In this document: piece after piece, positions 56,624 to 64,000 of the stretch | Numbering within the stretch: the first letter of the stretch is position 1 | Layout: each line of letters starts with the position of its first letter | From: Ascaphus truei | Lineage: Eukaryota > Chordata > Amphibia > Anura > Ascaphidae | Reading direction: 5' to 3' | Length of the DNA stretch: 64,000 nucleotides | NCBI GenBank assembly: GCA_036426205.1 | Contig: CM071579.1 | Coordinates: 18,917,480 to 18,981,479, forward strand | Notes under the pieces: model-generated | Told to the model about the DNA's origin: nothing | The model's database searches: none | Seen by the model: only the letters and a program-made list of their open reading frames with translations | Program-made: the position numbers and the translations under genes

Positions 56624-57132
56624 TTTGTGTATTCACCTTCAGAGCGCCCTTATAACATACCTGCTCGGACACGGGCACTTGTGTATTCACCTTCAGAGCG
56701 CCCTTATAACATACCTGCTCGGACATGGACACGTGTATTCACCTTCAGAGCGCCCTTATAACATACCTGCTCGGACACAGGCACTTGTGTATTCACCTTC
56801 AGAGCGCCCTTATAACATACTTGTTAGGACATGGACACTTGTGTATTCACCTTCAGAGCGCCCTTATAACATACCTGCTAGGAAATGGACACTTGTGTAT
56901 TCACCTTCAGAGCGCCCTTATAACATACCTACTAGGAAATGGGCACTTGTGTATTCACCTTCAGAGCGCCCTTATAACATACCTGCTCGGACATGGGCAC
57001 TTGTGTATTCACCTTCAGAGCGCCCTTATAACATACCTGCTTGGACACGGACACTTGTGTATTCACCTTCAGAGCGCCCTTATAACATACCTGCTATGAC
57101 ACGGACACTTGTGTATTCACCTTCAGAGCGCC
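56624..57132. repeat. 54-bp VNTR, about 9.4 copies
   Basis: Unit CTTGTGTATTCACCTTCAGA-GCGCCCTTATAACATACCTG-CTNGGACANGGNCA repeated head to tail with few changes. The array is cut at 57132 by the LTR retrotransposon and resumes at 62564. The 54-bp period gives an 18-residue artefactual peptide repeat. Confidence 0.97.
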
Positions 57133-57559
57133 TGTTGCAGAGTACATGCAACTACACACGTGGGGTCTCTTGACAAGGCTTATTTATTTAGCCTTGAAAA
57201 ACATACTGCACACAAAACAAAATAGCTTCTCTTCAGCAGACAAAACAAAATAGCTTATCTTCAGCATGGCAAACAAAGCAGTTTCTCTTCAGCATGCAGG
57301 ACACAACCGTTCATAAACCATGTACAGTACTTTGCAAACAGACCTTATATCAGTAATCTCTTCAGCAACTCACTCCTGCCTCCTGACCAGCTAGGCTGCA
57401 TGTGTGCACATCCTGGGGTTTTTAACACACCTTGGTTAGGCAGCTGGGATCCAACTAATTGCCATGAGCTTCCCAGCTGAAGTTAACCTTATCACTGCTG
57501 CACTGCAGACTAAACATATGTATGTCAGGCAGCTGGTGGCTTTTATTTACCCTGTCACA
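57133..57559 (-). repeat. 3' LTR of the Gmr1-type element
   Basis: Plus-strand limits TGTTGCAGAGTAC and CCCTGTCACA. It aligns along its whole length with 62138-62563. Read on the minus strand it starts TGTGACAGGG and ends TGCAACA. Confidence 0.95.
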
Positions 57560-57572
57560 TTCCTCCCCTGTT
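57560..57572 (-). other. Polypurine tract of the Gmr1-type element
   Basis: On the minus strand, AACAGGGGAGGAA lies directly against the 3' LTR, as required for plus-strand priming. Confidence 0.8.
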
Positions 57573-57852
57573 AGTGTGTGGCTGAGGCTACGCACGGCTG
57601 AAGCCCGACCATCCACCCTTCTCTAGAAAAGAAATCAGCATTTGCGTTCTCTTTTCCCGGCCTGTGCTGAATCTCAAATGAGAAGGGTTGGAGGGCCATA
57701 AACCACCTAGTTAATATAGCATTGGAATCTTTCAAACTATTTAACCACTTCAGTGGAGCATGGTCCGTCACCAGAGTAAAATGGACTCCTGCCAGGTAAT
57801 GCCTTAAAGCCTCGATTGCCCACTTTACTGCGAGGCACTCCTTCTCAATCAC
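57571..57852 (-). pseudogene. RNase H C-terminal part, Gmr1-type pol
   Basis: Minus-strand frame with IEKECLAVKWAIEALRHYL, VTDHAPLKWLN and the terminal NANADFFSR motif. It follows RT after a frameshift caused by an A8 run (57860-57867 on plus as T8); one A fewer would join the frames. The stop at 57571 overlaps the polypurine tract, the normal end of pol. Confidence 0.85.
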
Positions 57853-58846
57853 TGAGTAGTTTTTTTTCCCTTGGGAACAATTTCCTACTCAGGAAAAGGA
57901 TAGGGTGTTCAACTCCCTCAAACTGTTGTGACAACACTGCCCCTAGCCCTATCTCTGATGCATCCGTTTGCACTACAAAAGGCCTGTTGAAGTCTGGGCT
58001 TCTAAGGATGGGACCCTCTGATAGACACCTTTTTATGTCCTCAAAGGCTCTCTGACACTCCCTTGACCATACCACTTGTGTAGGGGCACACTTTTTTGTG
58101 AGGTCCGTTAAAGGGGCTGCCACTTCCGAGTAGTTGGGGATGAACCGCCGGTAGTATCCTGCTAAACTCAGCAGAGAGCGTACCTGCGTTTTTGTTTGGG
58201 GGGTCGGAACTTCTTTCAGGGCAACTACCTTGTCGGCTAGTGGCCTTACTTTTCCACCTCCCACTGCATACCCTAAGTATTTGGTTTCCACCTTACCCAA
58301 GGCACATTTCTTAGGGTTGGCTGTAAGCCCTGCCTCTCTTAGAGATTTGAGGACCGCTTTCAGCCTATTTAGATGGGCCCGCCAGTGTTTACTATAAATG
58401 ACAATGTCATCTAGGTAGGCTGCGGCATAAGTCCTATGGGGTCTCAGCACCTTATCCATGAGTCTCTGAAATGTGGCTGGGGCTCCATGCAGGCCAAATG
58501 GCATTGTCACAAACTGGTATAAACCCATGGGAGTGGCAAAGGCTGTTTTGCACTTGGACTTTTCCTCTAAGGGTATTTGCCAGTATCCTTTTGTTAAGTC
58601 CAGCGTGGATATATATTCCGCATTACCAAGGGCGTCAATTAACTCGTCCACCCTTGGCATCGGATATGCGTCAAACTTGGATACCGCATTGACCTTTCGG
58701 AGGTCCACATAAAATCTTACCTTCCCATCGGGTTTAGGGACCATAACTAGTGGACTACACCACTCACTGCATGATTCCTCAATCACTCCTAAGTGTAACA
58801 TTTCTTGTACCTCCTTCTCTACCAGGGCCCTATGACTTTCAGGCAA
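57845..58846 (-). pseudogene. Reverse transcriptase and start of RNase H, Gmr1-type pol
   Basis: Uninterrupted 333-codon segment. Motif A is STLDLTKGYWQ (Asp83), motif B MPFGLHGAPATF, and the catalytic box YLDD at 144-147, followed by the connection domain (LAGYYRRFI) and RNase H start VVQTDASEIGLG (Asp295). These are Ty3/Gypsy-type signatures. Upstream, a one-base frameshift near 58880 separates it from the integrase C-terminal part. Within this segment the RT itself shows no stop. Confidence 0.92.
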
Positions 58847-58869
58847 CCTATAAGGACGGGAACGTGCTT

Positions 58870-59364
58870 TTACCCAGGTGCTGTCTCGATCGCATATGAA
58901 ATTAAGTTAGTTTGCCCTGGTAAATCAGAAAAAACATCATGGAATTGTGTAATTATTGCTAACAAGTCCCCTTTTTGTTCAGAGGACAACTGTTTACCCA
59001 TTGGGATTTTATCGTCACTCACAATGTTCTCCCATGGAGGCTGAGGACCCAAGTCTGTTTCCTCCTCCACCGGGTGGATGAACAGAGACCGCTGCATCTT
59101 CCAGGGTTTCAGCAAGTTCACATGGTAAATTTGTTCACCCTTCCTGGACCCTGGTTGAGCGATCTCGTAATCCACATCACCCGTGCGATGGAGTACTTCG
59201 AATGGGCCCTGCCATTTGGCCAGGAGTTTACTCTCGCAACTGGGTAATAATAACATCACCTGGTCTCCCGGGTGAAACACTCTCATGTGAGCATTCTGAT
59301 TGTAATGTCTCTCCTGACTGTCCTGGGCTGATCTAAGACTCTCCCTAGCAAAATGGCCGACCAC
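58870..59364 (-). pseudogene. Integrase C-terminal (GPY-like) region and pol linker
   Basis: Minus-strand frame with FHPGDQVMLLLP and LLAKWQGPFEVLHR, the GPY/F module found at the C-terminus of Ty3/Gypsy integrases, then KIPMGKQLSSEQKGDL and FHDVFSDLPGQT, the lead-in to RT. That the GPY module comes directly before the RT lead-in is direct evidence for the INT-RT order. Confidence 0.85.
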
Positions 59365-59450
59365 ATCTAGGCGCTTCCTAAGGTCTAGTACATATTGCAG
59401 GGAATTCTTAGAAGGGGACCGCTGTTCCTCCCAGGACTCCTTTAGGAGGT

Positions 59451-60158
59451 CTAGGATACCCCGGGTTGGCGGCCAAACAGCAGTTCAAATGGAGAGAATC
59501 CCGTGGAGGCCTGGGGAACTTCCCGCACTGCAAACAGCAGAAAAGGGAGAAGTTCATCCCAGGCTCTCTGCTCTGAATCTACAAATTTCCTCAGCATCCC
59601 TTTTAGAGTTCGGTTAAATCTTTCCACCAATCCGTCAGTCTGTGGATGGTAGACCGATGTCCAAACAGACTTGACCTCTAGTAATTTCAAGTCATCCTGC
59701 ATCAGTTAAGCCATAAAATGTGTGCCGTGGTCTGTCAACATAACCTGGGGAAGTCCAACCCATGAGAACAGCTCCAACAACTTGTTGGCTACTTGCTTCG
59801 CCATTGCTGTTCTCAGGGGGAACGCCTCAGGATATCTTGTTGCATAGTCAACTATTACAAGAATAAACCTGTGTCCTTTCGCAGAAGGTTCTAGAGGCCC
59901 TACCAAGTCTACCCCAATCCTCTCAAAGGGAACTGACACCAAGGGTAGAGGAACCAAAGGGGCTGGTTTTTGTCCCTTCGGACTAGTTAGCTGGCACTCC
60001 GGACATGCCGCACATAACTTAGCAATATCACTATGCATCCCTGGCCAATAGAATCGGGACAAAATACGGCCCAACGTTTTATCCCTGCCCAGGTGACCAC
60101 CCCAAGGGACAGTATGGGCTCGAGTGAACACAGATTTAACAAATGCCTTGGGAACCAA
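59451..60158 (-). pseudogene. Integrase, zinc and catalytic domains, Gmr1-type
   Basis: HHCC zinc domain with His15, His22, Cys52, Cys55. Catalytic Asp84 in GVDLVGP and Asp143 in LTDHGTHF are in the first frame. An in-frame TAA (59706-59708) follows HFMA; beyond it the same frame carries YHPQTDGLVERFN with the catalytic Glu. The frame ends at 59451 after a one-base loss near 59465. The enzyme would insert element DNA, producing the 5-bp duplication seen. It lies downstream of protease and upstream of RT. Confidence 0.92.
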
Positions 60159-60220
60159 TATCTGTCTGGTGACCCCCCTGTTTGTGTCTGCCTATTCACC
60201 CTATATAGGATATAATTTGA

Positions 60221-60958
60221 TCATTCAAAATGGGGGAATACTATCACCCCCTGTGCATTTAAAATCTGCTCATCAATTTTCACCACCTTGTCATACTGTC
60301 TAGAAAGGACTGGGTCTTCCCTTTGCCTCTGGTGAAAGTCAGGGAGGTACAGGTCTGGTAAATCTCCAGGGCCCATATTCCCCTCCCTCTGACCATCCCC
60401 AGCCATCACTTGTGACCTCTGGCTACTAGAATGGTCACCTTGAGACCCAGATTTCTGCAACCAGTCCTGTTTGTCAGAGCTTCTTTGCTTCCGAGTCTTT
60501 TGAACCCGGTATCTACTGGGAAAAAGGTCTGCCGAGAAAGGGAACAGTTTACCAGGGTTCTCCTGAGCCATAGAATAAGGCTCCTCGTGAGAGACTGGAG
60601 CCATTAGGTCTGAAAAGAAAGGCCAATCCCGGCCGAGCACAACGGGGGCAGGGAGCCAAGGAGCGACTCCTACTTCGAGGTAGGCCTCCTGACCTTTTAC
60701 CTGTAGCCGGATTTTGGCCGTCGGATACCGTTTTACATCGCCGTGTATACATTCTATACTCCATGGGGAGTCAAAAGAACACACGTTAGGCGGTAACAGT
60801 TCCTGTAAGACCAGAGTTTTCCCAGAGCCCGAATCTACAAGGGCCTGGACGTTTTTTCCCCCAACCTGGGCTGGGATTAGCCAGGACTTGTAATTTTCTC
60901 CAGTGAAGGCCGAGGCGACGGTCCTGCTGAATGAACAATCCATCAGTGGACAGTCCAC
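60221..60958 (-). pseudogene. Gag zinc knuckle C-terminus and aspartic protease, Gmr1-type
   Basis: The frame, extended a few codons upstream, contains CSACGEQGHRQVDC (about 60950-60990), a CX2CX4HX4C nucleocapsid knuckle. Protease active site is ALVDSGSGKTLV (Asp42-Ser-Gly). The long C-terminal part leads to the integrase. Gag and protease share this frame, while the preceding capsid part is in another, so a frameshift lies near 61010. No start codon is expected here; the listed first codon is GTG. Confidence 0.85.
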
Positions 60959-62061
60959 CTGCCGGTGGCCTTGTTCTCCGCAGGCGGAACATGGAGAGGG
61001 TTCCCTCGCAGGAGGGGGCCGTTGATAGCACTCCGCTGAACCAGATACCAGGCATCTGGTGGGTCTTGTGGGCGATGTCCTGGGAAGTTCCTCTCATTTT
61101 GCGATGAGCTGACATCAGAAAGGAGATGAGGGTTTTGGCGGGGACCAGCATTTGGACTCCGCCCTTGCTGGAACGACTGCTCCTTCCGTTGGACTTGGCG
61201 GGTGCGCGTGGACGGGCCGTAGGTTCCCCGTTGATCCGACCTCCCTCTTTGGGTGTCCGCAGGTGCCGGTGGAGTCGGATCCGTCGGGTCCAGGACACTC
61301 GCCTGTACCTCAGCCCCAAGGAAGTTCTCCACAAGTCGGACCGCCAAAGCTAGGGTTTCAGCTGCGTGGCGTTTTACCCACGAGCGTGCGGAAGGGGGTA
61401 TTATTTGTAGGAATTGTTCCAAAACCACCTGCTCAAGAATTGCCTCCTTAGTGCACTCCTCGGGTTGTATCCAGCACGTACACAAGTCCAATAACCGCTG
61501 AGCGAGGACCCGGGGTCTCATCTTAGCGGTGTACTTCATGTTCCGGAACTGCTGCCGGTAGGTCTCTGGGGTTAGACCTAAGCAATCTAGTATGGCGGCT
61601 TTCACTTGTCGGTAGTCTCTGATCTGCAGGGAGGCCCTGATATGAGGCCTGGGCTTCTCCTATGAGGAGCGGGGCCAAAGCAGTTGCCCAGTGATCTGCA
61701 GCCCAGTCCTGAGCTTCGGCAACCCTTTCAAATGTCAGTAAAAAAGCCTCTGGATCCTCGTTCAGAGCCATTTTCCTCAGGAGTATCGGGGGTTTGTTTG
61801 CAAGTTCTGGACTGGCAGACCCCTGAAATTGGGTCAGCAGCTTGGCCATCCGCTCATCCTGTGCTGCCTGCTGCCGGGTTAGGAGCCGGGTTTGCTGCTG
61901 CAAAAGTCTTTCATCTCTCTCTGCTTGTAATTGGGCCTGCTCCTACATTAACAGTCCCTGCTGTTTGGTCTGCTCCTGCATTACCAGTCCCTGCATTAAC
62001 TGTCCCTGCTGTCTGGTCTGCTCGCACAGAAACTCTTAAAAAAATTCTTCCATTTTTCTCA
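60943..62061 (-). pseudogene. Gag with SCAN-like capsid domain, Gmr1-type
   Basis: A likely start ATG is at 62059-62061. The N-terminus is Gln-rich and heptad-like (EQTRQQGQL, EQAQLQAERDERLL), suggesting a coiled coil. In the 61605-60943 frame, ETYRQQFRNMKY, LLDLCTCWIQPEECTKEAIL and VVLEQFLQIIP follow the order and spacing of the vertebrate SCAN domain (about 61570-61330). SCAN domains of zinc-finger proteins are thought to derive from exactly this kind of Gmr1 gag. Damage: TAA near 62036, TAG near 61945, a frameshift near 61600 and another near 61010. Confidence 0.88.
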
Positions 62062-62065
62062 TCCT

Positions 62066-62086
62066 TGTGTGTGTGTGTGTGTGTGT
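62066..62086. repeat. Short (TG)n in the gag leader
   Basis: About ten GT units just upstream of the gag start in the element. Confidence 0.9.
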
Positions 62087-62113
62087 GGCCCTTTAAATGC
62101 AGGGGCCTTTCAA

Positions 62114-62135
62114 AATCCCGTCACTTCTGACACCA
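62114..62135 (-). other. Primer-binding site, tRNA-Leu type
   Basis: Two bases inside the 5' LTR, the minus strand reads TGGTGTCAGAAGTG then ACGGGAT. The first 14 bases are complementary to the 3' end of vertebrate tRNA-Leu; a short insertion breaks the rest. Confidence 0.65.
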
Positions 62136-62137
62136 TA

Positions 62138-62563
62138 TGTTCCAGAGTACATGCAACTACACATGTGGGGTCTCTTGACAAGGCTTATTTATTTAGCCTT
62201 GAAAAACATACAGCACACAAAACAAAATAGCTTCTCTTCAGCAAACAAAACAAAATAGCTTATCTTCAGCATGGCAAACAAAGCAGTTTCTCTTCAGCAT
62301 GCAGGACACAACCGTTCATAAACAACGTACTTTGCAAACAGACCTTATATCAATAATCTCTTCAGTAACTCACTCCTGTCTCCTGACCAGCTAGGCTGCA
62401 TGTGTGTACATCTTGGGGTTTTTAACACACCTTGATTAGGCAGCTGAGATCCAACTAATTGCCATGAGCTTCCCAGCTGAAGTTAACCTTATCACTGCTG
62501 CACTGCAGACTAAACATATGTCTGACAGGCATATAGCTGGTGGCTTTTATTTACCTTGTCACA
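62138..62563 (-). repeat. 5' LTR of the Gmr1-type element
   Basis: Plus-strand limits TGTTCCAGAGTAC and CCTTGTCACA; homologous to 57133-57559. The right edge is followed by GCGCC and the resumed VNTR unit. Confidence 0.95.
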
Positions 62564-62612
62564 GCGCCCTTATAACATACTGTACTTGCTACGACACGGG
62601 CACTTGCACGTT
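62564..62612. repeat. Remainder of the 54-bp VNTR after the LTR element
   Basis: GCGCCCTTATAACATAC continues the unit interrupted at 57132, then one diverged copy ending GACACGGGCACTTG. Confidence 0.93.
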
Positions 62613-62812
62613 TGTTCGAGGTAGAGGACATAAGTGAAGTCTCCTCAACTTCAGTTTCCAGCATCCGGGGAACCAGCCGCATCATGTTATTGCTCCAGGA
62701 GTTGACATGACACTTGAATGCTGGGGGTATCTTGGAATTCTGGTGCTGCTGTCCCCCCGACACTGTAAAGGTTAAGTAACAATGAACACTATCTTCATGG
62801 TAGGTAAACCAG

Positions 62813-64000
62813 ATACATACTAATGTACAGTTGATGTGGTCTACTTAGATTTTGCTTAGGCTTTTGATACGGTTCCACACAAGAGGCAGGTGAACAAAAT
62901 AAAGCAAATTAGACTCAGTAAAAATATTTGCACCTTTATTGAAAACTGGTTGAAGGACAGACAACAGAGGGTTGTCATAAATGTAACTTTTCCAGATTGT
63001 GCTAAGGTCGTGAGTGGAGTACCTCAGGGATCGGTACTGGGACCCGTTTTTTAACTTGTTTATTAATGACCTTGAGGTTGGCATCGAGAGCAAAGTCTCC
63101 ATCTTTGCTGATGACACTAAATTGTGTAAGATAGTAAAATCAGAGCAGGATATCATTTCTCTCCAGAAGGACTTGGAGAGACTGGAAACTTGGGCAGGTA
63201 AATGGCAGAGGAGGTTTAATACAGATAAATGTAAGGTTATGCATTTCGGAAACAAGAATAAAAAGGCGACTTACAAATTAAATGGGGATACATTGGGGGA
63301 ATCCTTGATGGAGAAGGATTTAGGAGTGCTAGTAGACAATAGGGTTAGCAATAGTGTCCAAAGTCATGCAGTAGCTGCAAGGAAAACACGATCTTATCTT
63401 GAATTAAACGGGCAATGGATGGAAGGGAAGTAAACATAATTATGCCCCTTTACAAAGCATTAGTAAGACCACACCTTGAATATGGAGTACAATTTTGGGC
63501 ACCACTCCTTAGAAAAGACATTATGTAACTAGAGAGAGTGCAGAGAAGAGCCACCAAATTAATAAAGGGGATGGACAATCTAACTTATGAGGAGAGGCTA
63601 GCTAAATTAGATTTATGTACATTAGAAAAGAGGCGTCTAAGAGGGGATATGATAACTATACTCAAATATATTCTGGGACAGTACAGGGAGCTTTCAAAAG
63701 AACTGTTCATCCCACGGGCAGTACAAAGGACTCTGGGGCATCCAGAGGCATAAGGTTGTAGGAAAGGAGATTTCACCAGCAACAAAGGAAAGGGTTCTTT
63801 ACAATAAGGGCAGTTAAAATGTGGAATTCATTACCCATGGAGACTGTGATGGCAGGTACAATAGATTTGTTAAAAAAAAGGTTTGGACATCTTTTTAGAA
63901 AGGGAAGGTATACAGGGATATACCAAATAAGTAAACATGGGAAGAATGTTGATCCAGGGAGTAATCCGATTGCCAATTCTTGGAGTCAGAAAGGAATTTA
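62813..64000 (+). mobile_element. CR1-like LINE, ORF2 fragment, runs off the window
   Basis: The RT and C-terminal part of a CR1-type ORF2, 5'-truncated. It continues past base 64000, so the 3' UTR is not seen. Confidence 0.9.
62829..64000 (+). pseudogene. CR1-like reverse transcriptase pseudogene
   Basis: Starts at VDVVYLDFA, stop, AFDTVPHKR (RT motif A region), then VVSGVPQGSVLGP (motif B) and, after a frameshift near 63050, FINDLEVGIESKVSIFADDTK with the catalytic FADD box. Further on are [51 protein letters not shown] and WNSLP, the classic CR1 C-terminal series. Stops include TAG at 62858 and the break at 63431. Pieces are missing around 63400-63440 compared with the family. Confidence 0.92.

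Larger units (their letters stand above)
57133..62563 (-). mobile_element. Gmr1-type LTR retrotransposon, complete but decayed
   Basis: Bounded by LTRs of 427 and 426 bp and by a 5-bp target duplication GCGCC (57128-57132, 62564-62568). On the minus strand the order is 5' LTR, primer-binding site, gag, protease, integrase, RT, RNase H, polypurine tract, 3' LTR. Integrase before RT is the Ty1/copia order, but the RT, integrase and gag are Ty3/Gypsy-like. This combination defines the Gmr1 group first found in cod. Lesions: several frameshifts and at least two stops. The LTRs differ at roughly 15-20 positions by eye (about 4%), so the insertion is not recent. Confidence 0.92.

Noticed and set aside
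56624..57173. 182-codon ORF with 18-residue repeats
   Set aside because: Artefact of the 54-bp VNTR period.

Overview
The window looks like non-coding, transposon-rich vertebrate DNA, most likely from an amphibian and probably a frog. This rests on the repeat mix: foldback hAT MITEs with a stock 'GGTCAGGTTTTCAGGATATCCC' type arm (split here as GGTCAGGTTTTC / AGGATATCCC), TTAA-flanked MITEs, Tc1 and Tigger-like elements, CR1- and L2-like LINE ends, a Penelope-like element, a Ngaro-type tyrosine-recombinase retroelement and a Gmr1-type LTR element. The species call is an inference. I recognise no host protein-coding exon. All convincing protein similarity belongs to mobile elements.

Layout. 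0-9.7 kb: MITE arm, a solo LTR with perfect 5-bp target duplication (559-1358), microsatellites, a 22-base stretch identical to an Illumina adapter (4096-4117), a CpG-rich promoter-like island (4330-5090), and a probable 2-kb solo LTR carrying a nested Tigger-like MITE. 9.7-18.6 kb: a minus-strand Ngaro-like element (SGNH hydrolase, tyrosine recombinase, RT-RNase H, gag remnant), followed by a 1.8-kb VNTR and homopolymer tracts. 19-27 kb: several MITE families, a tRNA-derived SINE and a truncated Tc1. 27.9-30.3 kb: a Penelope-like element with GIY-YIG endonuclease. 31-45 kb: MITEs, hAT derivatives, LINE 3' ends and a 1.86-kb solo LTR. 45.7-54 kb: a dead Tc1, a Tigger MITE, a tandem element with an apparently intact hammerhead ribozyme (47532-47614), a 3-kb 24-bp satellite, more hammerhead-unit copies and a rearranged Penelope 3' end. 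55.4-64 kb: another solo LTR, a 54-bp VNTR split by a complete Gmr1-type LTR retrotransposon (57133-62563, minus strand), and a CR1 LINE running off the end.

The most interesting items are the hammerhead ribozyme in a head-to-tail ~410-bp unit (retrozyme-like), the Gmr1 element whose integrase precedes reverse transcriptase and whose capsid resembles the SCAN domain, the Ngaro SGNH ORF with a Gln where the catalytic His is expected, and the adapter contamination. Several frameshifts fall in homopolymers, and the VNTRs are full of single-base indels, so part of the damage may be assembly error.
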